From Acidobacteriota bacterium (GTDB lineage: Bacteria > Acidobacteriota > Vicinamibacteria > Vicinamibacterales > Vicinamibacteraceae), in assembly GCA_023429845.1 (NCBI GenBank), contig JAEZCY010000198.1, positions 1 to 28,883 on the forward strand: a DNA stretch of 28,883 nucleotides, given 5' to 3'. Made by a program: the position numbers and the translations under genes. The notes beneath the pieces are model-generated. The model had not been told where the DNA came from and ran no database searches. It saw nothing but the letters and a program-made list of their open reading frames with translations. Below, piece by piece: positions 14,705 through 22,285 of the stretch. Position 1 is the stretch's first letter; each line of letters opens with the position of its first letter.

Positions 14705-15291
14705 GGAAAATACCGTCTCCTCGCTCCGCTCGGTTGCCTCGTCTTCGGCGTGCACCCGCGGCCCGCGCGTCAGAGCGCCAACGGGGAGGTTGCGCGCGCT
14801 GACCACACTACTTTACGCCGCGAATGCGGCAGGTGTTTCGCTCATCTGTCCATTCACGTCGATATTCTTGCGCCCATTCCTCGTGCAGACGCTCCGCGAC
14901 GCGCGCCAGTCGGCATCGGCGCTGCGGAGCCGTGTCGTGTCGGGAGTGGACGCAACCGCGATCATCCAATCGTGGCGGCGGCGGGTACCGATTGGCGTGC
15001 GTCTGCCCTCCGGGGAGCGTTCTGGAAAAGGGGTGTCTGCGCGGCGGACCGGGCTATGACGCGGGGTGGAGTTGCTCTGGGTCGCTGCCAGTTCGGATAC
15101 TGGGATGATGCCATTCGACATCCAGCCCATCCGCTGCTGTTGCCGCCGGGCACAGGTGCGGGCTGGAGTGTCGCCCCGGTAGGCCACGGCCTTCCGCTTC
15201 TCTCCGCCCCGACACGGCTGCGCCGGCTCGGGCGCCCCGCCCTGCCGGACGGCCACACCGCGCGAACGAGCGCGCCGAGGATCGACTTGCC

Positions 15292-16608
15292 ATGAGCCAG
15301 TACCGTTTCGAGACGTTGCAGGTGCACGCCGGACAGCAACCCGCGCCGGGCACGAACGCGCGAGCCGTGCCCATCTATCAGACCACGTCGTACACGTTCA
15401 ACGACTCCGATCACGGCGCGCGGCTGTTCGCCCTGCAGGAGTTCGGGAACATCTACACTCGGATCATGAACCCGACGACCGACGTGTTCGAGCAGCGCGT
15501 CGCGGCGCTCGAAGGCGGCGTCGCCGCCCTCGCCACCGGCAGCGGCCAGGCGGCGCAGTTCCTGACCCTGGCCACCATCGCGCAGGCCGGCGACAACATC
15601 GTGTCCACCAGCTACCTCTATGGCGGCACGTACAACCAGTTCAAGGTTGCGCTGCCCCGGCTCGGCATCGACGTCAAGTTCGTCGATGGCGACGGCGTGG
15701 ACGGCTTTGCGCGCCTCATCGACGACAAGACGAAGGCCCTGTACGTCGAGTCGATCGGCAACCCGAAGTTCAACGTGCCCGATCTCGCGGGGCTTGCCAG
15801 GCTCGCGCACGACAACGGCATCCCGCTCGTCGTCGACAACACCTTCGGCTGCGCCGGCTACGTGTGCCGGCCGATCGATCACGGCGCCGACATCGTCGTG
15901 GCCTCCGCCACCAAGTGGATCGGCGGGCATGGCACGTCGATCGGCGGCGTGATCGTCGATTCGGGCAAGTTCGACTGGGCCAGGTCGGGCAAGTTCCCGC
16001 TCTTCACCGAGCCGTCGCCCGGCTATCACGGGCTCGTGTTCACCGAGCCGTTCGGCGTCAACGGGCCATTCGGCAACATCGCCTTCATCATCCGTGCGCG
16101 CGTCGAGGGCCTGCGCGACCTCGGGCCCGCACTGAGCCCCTTCAACTCGTTCCTGTTCCTGCAGGGACTCGAGACGCTGTCGTTGCGCGTCCAGCGCCAC
16201 TGCGACAACGCGCTCGAGCTCGCGCGCTGGCTCGAGAAACACGAGCAGGTGACCTGGGTGAGCTATCCGGGCCTCGACAGCCATCCGAGCCACGCGGTTG
16301 CGAGGAAGTACCTGACCAACGGCTTCGGCGCAGTCCTGTCGTTCGGCATCCGTGGCGGACGCGAGGCGGGACGCAAGTTCATCGACTCGCTGAAGCTTGC
16401 CAGCCACCTGGCGAACATGGGTGATGCCAAGACGCTCGTCATCCACCCCAGCACCACGACCCATCAGCAGTTGAGCGACGACGAGCAGGTGGCGGCCGGT
16501 GTCTCGCCGGACCTGGTCCGCATCTCGGTGGGCATCGAGCACATCGACGACATCAAGGGAGACCTCGCCCAGGCGTTCGCCCAGGTCGGCGAGGCCGCAC
16601 TGGTCTGA
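15292..16608 (+). CDS. metY: O-acetylhomoserine sulfhydrylase (aminocarboxypropyltransferase)
   Basis: The 438-residue cytoplasmic PLP enzyme makes homocysteine directly from O-acetylhomoserine and sulfide. It is a full-length Cys/Met-metabolism PLP-enzyme family member. The N-terminal part has TLQVHAGQ and PIYQTTSYTF, the tyrosine/arginine pair YTRIMNPTT near 57-65, GSGQAAQF for the phosphate, VVDNTFGCAGY near the cofactor ring, and the Schiff-base lysine in SATKWIGGHG (Lys208). The length and the GHGTSIGG segment favour MetY over cystathionine enzymes, which are shorter. The metX gene follows after one base, which supports the assignment because MetX makes its substrate. The ATG at 15292 has GAGG about 11 bases upstream. 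Confidence 0.95.
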   Translation: MSQYRFETLQVHAGQQPAPGTNARAVPIYQTTSYTFNDSDHGARLFALQEFGNIYTRIMNPTTDVFEQRVAALEGGVAALATGSGQAAQFLTLATIAQAGDNIVSTSYLYGGTYNQFKVALPRLGIDVKFVDGDGVDGFARLIDDKTKALYVESIGNPKFNVPDLAGLARLAHDNGIPLVVDNTFGCAGYVCRPIDHGADIVVASATKWIGGHGTSIGGVIVDSGKFDWARSGKFPLFTEPSPGYHGLVFTEPFGVNGPFGNIAFIIRARVEGLRDLGPALSPFNSFLFLQGLETLSLRVQRHCDNALELARWLEKHEQVTWVSYPGLDSHPSHAVARKYLTNGFGAVLSFGIRGGREAGRKFIDSLKLASHLANMGDAKTLVIHPSTTTHQQLSDDEQVAAGVSPDLVRISVGIEHIDDIKGDLAQAFAQVGEAALV

Positions 16609-16609
16609 C

Positions 16610-17659
16610 GTGAACGTTCCCGTGACCGCTGGACGCCGGCAGCACGTGCTGCCGGCGCCCGTCACCCTCGAGTCGGGTGCGGTGCTGCCGCGTGTGACTG
16701 TCGCCTATCAGACGTGGGGCGCACTGTCGCCGTCGCGCGACAACGCGGTGCTCGTGTGCCACGCCCTCACCGGGTCGGCCGACGTGAGCGACTGGTGGGG
16801 GGCACTCATCGGCCCGCAGGGTGCGCTCGATCCCGGCACCGATTTCATCGTCTGCAGCAACGTGCTGGGGAGTTGCTACGGCACCACGGGGCCCGGTACG
16901 CCGGAGTGGGACGCCACGTTCGGCGCACGCCCCGACGCCCCGGCCGTCACGGTGCGCGACGTCGTCCACGTGCAGCGCGAGCTGCTCGAGGCACTCGGCA
17001 TCAGGCGGCTGCGCCTGGTGATCGGCGGATCGATGGGCGGGATGCAGGCGCTCGAGTGGGCGTTGCTGTATCCGGACATGGTGGACGCGATCGCCGTGCT
17101 CGCCGCGCCCGCGGTGCACGCGCCGTGGGCGGTTGCCCTGAGCGAGGTCCAGCGCCAGGCGATCTTCGCCGACCCCGAGTGGCCGCATGGACGCGCCGCG
17201 AACGGCCTCGCCACCGCGCGCATGATGGCCATGGTCAGCTATCGCAGCGCGGCCTCGTTCGAGGTGCGGTTTGCCGCCGGCCGGCACGATGCCACGCAGC
17301 CGCACGTGGCGCAGTGGCTGCAGCGCCACGGCGACAAGCTCGTGAGCCGCTTCGACGCCCGGACGTACGTGGCGCTCACGCACGTGCTCGACTCACACGA
17401 TGTCGGCCGCGGGCGCGGCGGCGTGGACGCCGCCCTTGCGTCGTTGCGTCAGCCGGCGCTCGTCGTCGGCATCGACACCGATGTGCTGTACACGCCGCAC
17501 GAGATGCGGGCCCTGGCCGACGGCCTGCCGCATGGCGAGCTGTTCTGGCTCTCGTCGCCCCACGGCCACGACGCCTTCCTGATCGAGCAGGACATCGTCC
17601 TGCGCGCGGTTCGCGACTTCCGGGCACGCGTCTCGGCCCCGAGACCCGTCGAGATGTAG
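16610..17659 (+). CDS. metX: Homoserine O-acetyltransferase
   Basis: The 349-residue alpha/beta-hydrolase acetylates homoserine with acetyl-CoA in the first committed step of methionine synthesis. It has the CHALTGSADVSDWW segment, the nucleophile elbow GGSMGG (Ser141), the acid Asp291 in DTDVLYTP and His320 in HGHDAFL. The frame is open further upstream to 16499, but that part overlaps metY and lacks family similarity. I take GTG at 16610, one base after the metY stop, which gives the usual family length; a second GTG at 16622 is possible. It forms an operon with metY and is probably translationally coupled to it. The TAG stop is part of the first GTAG of a REP-like repeat. Some MetX-family enzymes use succinyl-CoA, so acyl specificity is inferred from the MetY partner. 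Confidence 0.93.
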   Translation: MNVPVTAGRRQHVLPAPVTLESGAVLPRVTVAYQTWGALSPSRDNAVLVCHALTGSADVSDWWGALIGPQGALDPGTDFIVCSNVLGSCYGTTGPGTPEWDATFGARPDAPAVTVRDVVHVQRELLEALGIRRLRLVIGGSMGGMQALEWALLYPDMVDAIAVLAAPAVHAPWAVALSEVQRQAIFADPEWPHGRAANGLATARMMAMVSYRSAASFEVRFAAGRHDATQPHVAQWLQRHGDKLVSRFDARTYVALTHVLDSHDVGRGRGGVDAALASLRQPALVVGIDTDVLYTPHEMRALADGLPHGELFWLSSPHGHDAFLIEQDIVLRAVRDFRARVSAPRPVEM

Positions 17660-17703
17660 CCCGCCGGGCCTCGCCGAGATGTAGCCGCCGGGCCTCGCCC
17701 GGC
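17656..17703 (+). repeat. REP-like repeats, family C (two direct copies)
   Basis: Two direct copies of GAGATGTAG-CC(C)-GCCGGGCCTCGCC start at 17651 and 17676. The second contains GTAG (17681-17684) followed by a 7-bp stem GCCGGGC/GCCCGGC around CTC. The first has GTAG (17656-17659) and only part of the stem. The design resembles family A (GTAGCC start, 3-base loop) but with a shorter stem. The first GTAG supplies the metX stop codon. Confidence 0.6.
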
Positions 17704-17847
17704 CGGGATGGTCGTGCGCGTCGGGGTCGTGGCGTTCGCAACCTTCGCCGCTCGACTGCACCGTCTTCGCCATTCCCGCATCTCCGCATTCCCGCCTTCC
17801 TCAGTGACGCCGACGCCTACGTCCGAGGGCCAAACCCGAGCCGGAGA

Positions 17848-17853
17848 TATCAT
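17848..17853 (+). promoter_or_regulatory. Possible -10 box placed for leaderless transcription of the PIG-L gene
   Basis: TATCAT ends eight bases before the ATG at 17862, so a transcript would start at about the start codon. No Shine-Dalgarno is spaced for that ATG; the GGAG at 17843 is 15 bases away. No good -35 was seen. The acyl-CoA synthetase gene has the same arrangement. Confidence 0.35.
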
Positions 17854-17861
17854 GCGACCTC

Positions 17862-20492
17862 ATGCGCACGCGATTGGCTCTCTTCGGCGTGGTGCTTGCC
17901 GCATCGCTCGTCTCGACCCGGGCCCAGGTCCGCCCGATTTACAGCGAGGGCGCGGCCGGGCTCGTGCAGAAGCTGCAGCGACTCACCACCACCGCCAGCG
18001 CGATCCACACCGGCGCACACCCCGACGATGAGGACAGCGCGCTGATTGCGCGCCTCGCGCGCGGTGACCACGCCCGCGTGGCCTACCTCTCCCTGAACCG
18101 CGGCGAAGGTGGCCAGAACGTGCTCGGGCCGGAGTTCTACGAGGCCCTCGGCGTCATCCGCACGGAGGAACTGCTGCAAGCGCGCGCCCTCGACGGCGGC
18201 GAGCAGTTCTTCACGCGTGTGAACGACTTCGGCTACACGGTCAACATGCCTGAAACCGAGCGCAAGTGGGGCGGGCGCGACGTGCCGCTCGGCGACATGG
18301 TCCGCGTGTTGCGCCTGTACCGCCCGCTCGTCGTTGCGTCGCGCTTCAGCGGCACGCCGGCCGACGGGCACGGCAACCATCAGCTGGCCGGAGCGCTCAC
18401 GCCGATGGCCGTGGACGCAGCGGCCGACCCGACGCGGTTTCCCGAGCAGCTGACGGAGGGCCTGCGGCCCTGGCAGGTGAAGAAGCTGTACGTAGGGATG
18501 CGCTTCGGCCCGAACCAGGCAGAGCCGCCGACCCTCACGCTGCCGACCGGCGTCTTCGATCCCGCACTGGGCCGCACCTACTTCCAGATCGCGGCCGAAG
18601 GGCGGTCACAGCACAAGACGCAGGAGATGGGCGGTGCGCAGTTGCATGGCACGCAGTCCACGGGGCTGCGGCTGGTGAAGAGCAGCGTGCCCACGGTTGC
18701 GGGCGAGCGCACGGTCTTCGACGGCATCGACACGAGCATCCTCGGCCTGGCGGCGCTTGCCGGCCTGCCTGCGGAGGCGCTTCGCGGTGAGCTGACGGTG
18801 ATGGATGCCGCCGCACGCGAGGCGCTCGCGCAGCTGGATCTCCGCGAGCCGCACCGCCTCCTGCCGACGCTGGCACGCGGGCTCACCGCGGCGCGCGCCG
18901 CACGGAGAGCCGTCGCCGACGTGTCGGCATCCGTTGACGCAAGGGCCGAGGCCGCTTTCCTGCTCGACAGGGAGATCGCCGACTACGAGGCGGCCGTGCT
19001 CCATGCCTCCGGGGTGCACCTCGAAGCGCTGGCCACCGGCGAGACCGTCACGCCTGGTGGATCCATCAGCATCAGCGTGCGCGGCTTCGTGCCCGAGGGC
19101 GTGGACGTCGCAATCGCGACGCCCACCCTCGCCCTGCCCGGCGGATGGAGGCAGGCCCCGCTCGCCGAGGCGCCGCAGTTCGGCGGCCGCGGTTTCATGG
19201 CCCGCTTCCTGCGCGAACAACCCACGGTGGAGGCCTCCTTTGCCGTGACGGCGGCCGACGATGCGCGCGTGTCGCAGCCGTACTGGCTCGAGCGGCCGGC
19301 ATCGGGCGACGTCTTCCACTGGCCGGACGGCGCGCCCGCGCACCAGCCGTTCGGTCCTCCGGTGGCCACGGGGCGAGCGGTGCTCACGGTCGCCGGGGAG
19401 TCGATCGCGGTAACGGTGCCGGTGCAACATCGCTTCATCGATCCGGTGCGCGGCGAACTGCGTCGCAATCTCGTCGTCGTGCCGGCCGTCTCGGTACACG
19501 TGACGCCGGGGATGGACGTGGTGGCGCTCTCGAAGGCGCGCGAGCCGCGGCAGGTCATCGTGCGCGTCGAAAGCCAGTCGGCCGCGTCGATCTCCGGCGA
19601 GATCGCGCTGCGGCTGCCGCAGGGGTGGACGTCCTCGCCTGCGACGGCGCCCTTCACGGTGGCGCAGGCGGGACAGAGCGCAGCGTCCGCGTTCGCGCTC
19701 ACGCCGCCCGCTGACCTGAAAGCTGGCACCCACGTGTTCGCGGCGCAGGTTTCTGCCGGCGGTCGTACGTACGGGCAGGAGCTGCGGACGATCGCCTATC
19801 CGCACATCCAGACGCACCGGATGTACGAGCCTGCGCGCTTCGCGCTGCGGCTGGTGGACGTGCAGGTGGCGCCGGTGGCGGTCGGCTACATCATGGGCAC
19901 GGGCGACGCCGTCCCCGACGGTCTGCGTCGACTCGGCGTGCCGGTCACGCTGCTGACCGCAGAACAGGTGGCGTCGGGCGACCTCTCGGTGTTCGACGCG
20001 ATCATGGTCGGCGTCCGTGCCTCCGAAGTGCGTCCGGACTTCGTCGCCAACCACCAGCGGCTCCTCGACTACGTGCGCAACGGCGGCACGATGATCGTGC
20101 AGGAGCAGCATGAGGTCTACACGCAGAAGCAGCTCGCGCCGTTCCCCGCCGAAATCGGCTCCCGCGTCACCGACGAGGAGGCTCCGGTGACCATCCTCGA
20201 GCCGGCGCACCCCGTGTTCACCACGCCGAACCGGATCACCAAGGCCGATTTCGAGGACTGGCGACAGGAACGCAATGCGTACGGCTTCCGCACGTGGGAC
20301 TCGAGGTACACGCCGCTGCTCGAGAGTCACGACCCGTGGGACACGGAGCAGCGGGGCGGGCTGATGCACGCTCGCATCGGCAAGGGGCACTACGTGTACA
20401 GCGCGTACTCGTGGTTCCGTCAGTTGCCGGACGGTGTGCCTGGCGCCTACCGCATCGTGGCAAACCTCGTGAGTCTCGGCGCCGCGCGCTGA
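17862..20492 (+). CDS. Exported PIG-L family deacetylase with C-terminal amidotransferase-like domain
   Basis: The 876-residue protein starts with a signal peptide (about 1-21). A PIG-L/LmbE zinc hydrolase domain follows, with the metal motif AHPDDE at 52-57, SLNRGEGGQN and the distal metal site DGHGNHQ near 167-173; such enzymes remove N-acetyl groups from amino sugars. The middle (about 330-620) is rich in beta-sandwich-like segments, including an NPCBM/NEW3-like stretch (LRLPQGWTSSP). The last 220 residues (VGYIMGTGDAVPDGLRRLGV, VRNGGTMIVQEQ, GKGHYVYSAYSWFRQLP) resemble the flavodoxin-like ThuA/glutamine-amidotransferase fold. The fusion is known among Acidobacteria and Bacteroidetes. The substrate is not known; a secreted glycan or aminoglycoside-type conjugate is likely. 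It appears to be a single-gene unit with no clear Shine-Dalgarno. Confidence 0.9.
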   Translation: MRTRLALFGVVLAASLVSTRAQVRPIYSEGAAGLVQKLQRLTTTASAIHTGAHPDDEDSALIARLARGDHARVAYLSLNRGEGGQNVLGPEFYEALGVIRTEELLQARALDGGEQFFTRVNDFGYTVNMPETERKWGGRDVPLGDMVRVLRLYRPLVVASRFSGTPADGHGNHQLAGALTPMAVDAAADPTRFPEQLTEGLRPWQVKKLYVGMRFGPNQAEPPTLTLPTGVFDPALGRTYFQIAAEGRSQHKTQEMGGAQLHGTQSTGLRLVKSSVPTVAGERTVFDGIDTSILGLAALAGLPAEALRGELTVMDAAAREALAQLDLREPHRLLPTLARGLTAARAARRAVADVSASVDARAEAAFLLDREIADYEAAVLHASGVHLEALATGETVTPGGSISISVRGFVPEGVDVAIATPTLALPGGWRQAPLAEAPQFGGRGFMARFLREQPTVEASFAVTAADDARVSQPYWLERPASGDVFHWPDGAPAHQPFGPPVATGRAVLTVAGESIAVTVPVQHRFIDPVRGELRRNLVVVPAVSVHVTPGMDVVALSKAREPRQVIVRVESQSAASISGEIALRLPQGWTSSPATAPFTVAQAGQSAASAFALTPPADLKAGTHVFAAQVSAGGRTYGQELRTIAYPHIQTHRMYEPARFALRLVDVQVAPVAVGYIMGTGDAVPDGLRRLGVPVTLLTAEQVASGDLSVFDAIMVGVRASEVRPDFVANHQRLLDYVRNGGTMIVQEQHEVYTQKQLAPFPAEIGSRVTDEEAPVTILEPAHPVFTTPNRITKADFEDWRQERNAYGFRTWDSRYTPLLESHDPWDTEQRGGLMHARIGKGHYVYSAYSWFRQLPDGVPGAYRIVANLVSLGAAR

Positions 20493-20500
20493 TCGTGTAC

Positions 20501-20525
20501 GTAGCCGTCGGGCCTTGCCCGACGG
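20501..20525 (+). repeat. REP-like hairpin, family A copy
   Basis: GTAG is followed by CCGTCGGGC, loop CTT and GCCCGACGG, a perfect 9-bp stem, starting eight bases after the PIG-L stop. It is identical to the minus-strand copy at 12345-12369, including the TACGTAG approach. It faces the family B hairpin at 20621-20645 across a tandem array. Confidence 0.8.
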
Positions 20526-20620
20526 ACGGCGCGGGCAGACGGACGGCGCGGCAGGCGGATGGCGCAGCAGGCCGACGGCGCGGCAGACCGACGGCGCGGC
20601 AGACCGACGGCGCGGCAGAC
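20524..20620. repeat. Tandem array of six 16-17-bp units between two REP-like hairpins
   Basis: The unit is CGACGGCGCGGCAGAC. The last three copies (20573-20620) are identical; the first three (20524-20572) vary, one by a single-base insertion. There are no spacers, so this is not a CRISPR. The array runs from the end of the family A hairpin to the start of the family B hairpin. The identical units at one end suggest recent slippage or amplification. Confidence 0.85.
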
Positions 20621-20645
20621 GGACCGCTGGGACAGCGGTCCCTAC
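20621..20645 (-). repeat. REP-like hairpin, family B copy 2
   Basis: On the minus strand this is GTAG followed by a 9-bp perfect stem (GGACCGCTG with CAGCGGTCC) and a 3-base loop, identical to 9-33. It is inverted relative to the family A hairpin upstream, forming a BIME-like pair. It lies 20 bases beyond the stop of the DUF2264 gene. Confidence 0.8.
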
Positions 20646-20664
20646 CTGACGTGTGGTGTGGAGC

Positions 20665-21918
20665 TCACAGCGCCTTGTCGATCGGGATGGGCTCGCCACT
20701 CCAGGCGCGCTTCGACGTCCACTCGCGCGGCGGATCGCTCCAGAACGGATCGCCGGGCGGAAGCCCCAGCGGCAGGAACGCCGCGCTGCACAGATACAGA
20801 CTGCCGGTCGAGATGTAGGTCTCGGCGATGCCCGGCTGGTGGCCACAGAGGCCCAGGGTGAGCCAACCGCCGGCGTCGAAGGTGCCCGGCGCGTCGAGCG
20901 TGCGGGCGATCACCGCCGACAAGGCGGCCCGTGCCTGTCCAGGCGTGACGTCCGCCGGCAGGTCGCGTCGCCAGGCGGCTTGTGCCAGCCCCTGGAAGGC
21001 GCCGCAGCGATAGGCGAGCGAACGACCGACCGGCGGGAACGATCCGTCCGGCGCGATCAGGCGCTCCTGGATGGCGGCGTACCTGCGGGCACGCGTGAGC
21101 ACAGGCTGACGCATCGCCTGCCAGGCCGGCCGCTCGTCGCCGCAGGCGGCAAGCACGTCCACCAACATCGGCTGGATGACGAAGGCGTTGTAGTAGTCGA
21201 AGTGGAACTGCGGCCCGTCGCCGTAGATCCCGTCCCCCTTGTACCACTGCTCGTGCTGCCGCAGCGCATAGTCCACGCGCATGCGGTCCCAGGTGGGTTC
21301 GCCGGCCACCTTGAGGAACGCTTCGACGATGGCGGCAAAGAGCAGCCAGTTGTTGAAGCCGGGAAGGATGACGCGCGTGGAGACCAGCGCCTCGACGAGG
21401 CGTCCCTGCACCTCGGACGGCAGTGAACGCCACAGCTCGGGCGCGCGCAGGAATGCCTGTGCGAGAAACGCGGCATCGACGAGCGGTTGCCCGCCGTCGG
21501 TGAAATTGAGGCGGTCAGGGCCGTCGCCGCGGGTCGCCTGATCGAGGCCGTCCCGTACCAGTCCGAGGAACTCGTCGCGTGCAGCCGCTTCGTCGGCATC
21601 GCCGCCCTGGCCGTCCAGCCACGGCGCAATGCCCATCAGCGTGCGGCCCACCGCTTCGAGATGCGTCACCGACGCCCGACCCGTTGCCCCCGGCACCGTC
21701 TCGATCGGCATCGCCGCGCGGAGACGCCCGGCTGCCAGCGCGCGGACGACCGGCATGCAGACGCGGATCACCTGCATGACCCAGGCCTGGCGCTCGGATA
21801 CGGCTGCGAGGCCAGAGACACCCCGGGCGGCCGGCGGTTGCGCCATGCCTGCCGCGACGGGCACCGCCGCAGAGGCGCCGAGCGTCGCTGCCGTGCGGAC
21901 GAAGTGCCGCCGGTTCAT
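20665..21918 (-). CDS. Tat-exported DUF2264 domain protein
   Basis: The 417-residue protein starts with a twin-arginine-type signal (NRRHFVRTAATLGASAAV, about 1-27), so it is probably exported folded. The rest matches DUF2264: NNWLLFAAIVEAFL, then WYKGDGIYGDGPQFHFDYYN with several aromatic and acidic residues, and FPPVGRSLAYRCGAFQGLA. DUF2264 proteins are helical, probably of the (alpha/alpha) barrel type seen in glycan-cleaving enzymes, and occur with polysaccharide-use genes; the reaction here is not known. The frame is open upstream to 22131, but the ATG at 21918 is right: it gives the signal peptide directly and overlaps the stop of the upstream Trm112-like gene as ATGA. The two genes are thus translationally coupled. 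Confidence 0.85.
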   Translation of the reverse strand: MNRRHFVRTAATLGASAAVPVAAGMAQPPAARGVSGLAAVSERQAWVMQVIRVCMPVVRALAAGRLRAAMPIETVPGATGRASVTHLEAVGRTLMGIAPWLDGQGGDADEAAARDEFLGLVRDGLDQATRGDGPDRLNFTDGGQPLVDAAFLAQAFLRAPELWRSLPSEVQGRLVEALVSTRVILPGFNNWLLFAAIVEAFLKVAGEPTWDRMRVDYALRQHEQWYKGDGIYGDGPQFHFDYYNAFVIQPMLVDVLAACGDERPAWQAMRQPVLTRARRYAAIQERLIAPDGSFPPVGRSLAYRCGAFQGLAQAAWRRDLPADVTPGQARAALSAVIARTLDAPGTFDAGGWLTLGLCGHQPGIAETYISTGSLYLCSAAFLPLGLPPGDPFWSDPPREWTSKRAWSGEPIPIDKAL

Positions 21919-22163
21919 CCGAGCGGGATCGCTTCGTCGATGAGCATCACCGGGATGTCCTCGCGCACCGGGTAGAGGTACTTCCCGTCGGCGCGCACCA
22001 GGCCTTCGACCACGGGCTCGGTCACCGCGGATCCGCCACGCGTCTTGACGCCGCCCGCGGCAATCCGGGCGTTGAGCAGCGCCACGGTCTCGGCACTGGC
22101 CAGCGTGACCGCGGTCTTGTCCTCCGGGCACACGAGGATCTCGAGCAGTTCGGCATCCACCAT
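21915..22163 (-). CDS. Trm112 family protein (UPF0434-like)
   Basis: The 82-residue protein has the Trm112 start LLEILVCPEDKTAV and the conserved end YLYPVREDIPVMLIDEAI. Trm112-like proteins are small zinc-ribbon-type partners that activate methyltransferases in eukaryotes and archaea; bacterial members are less well understood. Only one cysteine remains (in VCPED), so zinc binding by this copy is doubtful. It is the first gene of a two-gene unit, with a 4-base ATGA overlap to the exported DUF2264 gene, an odd pairing for a cytosolic cofactor. TAGACT lies seven bases before the ATG with no Shine-Dalgarno, a possible leaderless start. Confidence 0.85.
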   Translation of the reverse strand: MVDAELLEILVCPEDKTAVTLASAETVALLNARIAAGGVKTRGGSAVTEPVVEGLVRADGKYLYPVREDIPVMLIDEAIPLG

Positions 22164-22285
22164 GCCGAGCAGTCTACCGCTGTCGGTACCGGCCGACCAT
22201 CGTGTCCCCGCCGCATCCTCGTCTCGGGCCCGGCCGAATCCTGTTACGATGCGCTCACTCGATTCAAGAAGGTGAGGGGGGAACC

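Larger units (their letters stand above)
14436..15291. other. 856-bp region without a recognised gene upstream of metY
   Basis: This is the longest non-coding stretch in the window. It holds a promoter-like pair at 14601-14629, a 12-codon frame with a good ribosome site at 14666-14704, a small hairpin GCCGC-GAAT-GCGGC near 14818, and an 82-codon minus-strand open frame without a start (14808-15053) whose C-terminal part (ERLHEEWAQEYRREWTDER) has protein-like composition and may be a gene remnant. Overlapping frames on both strands look no better. I looked for SAM-I, SAM-II and SAH riboswitch signatures before metY and recognised none. Confidence 0.5.

Noticed and set aside
13857..15059. 400-codon plus-strand frame across the nucleotidyltransferase gene and the following gap
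   Set aside because: Its first half is antisense to a clear nucleotidyltransferase, and the remainder shows no motif or signal; it is better seen as chance.
15060..15291. SAM or SAH riboswitch in front of metYX
   Set aside because: I looked for the conserved cores of the SAM-I, SAM-II and SAH classes and recognised none. A covariance-model search would be needed to exclude rarer classes.
14962..16665. 567-codon minus-strand frame opposite metY
   Set aside because: metY on the plus strand is unambiguous with all catalytic motifs; the minus frame has no recognisable motif.
20524..20620. CRISPR array
   Set aside because: The units are 16-17 bp and directly adjacent without spacers, and no cas gene is present. 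It is a simple tandem repeat.
21919..22131. N-terminal extension of the DUF2264 protein
   Set aside because: It runs out of frame through the Trm112-like gene. The Tat signal begins at the internal ATG 21918, which overlaps the upstream stop codon as ATGA.
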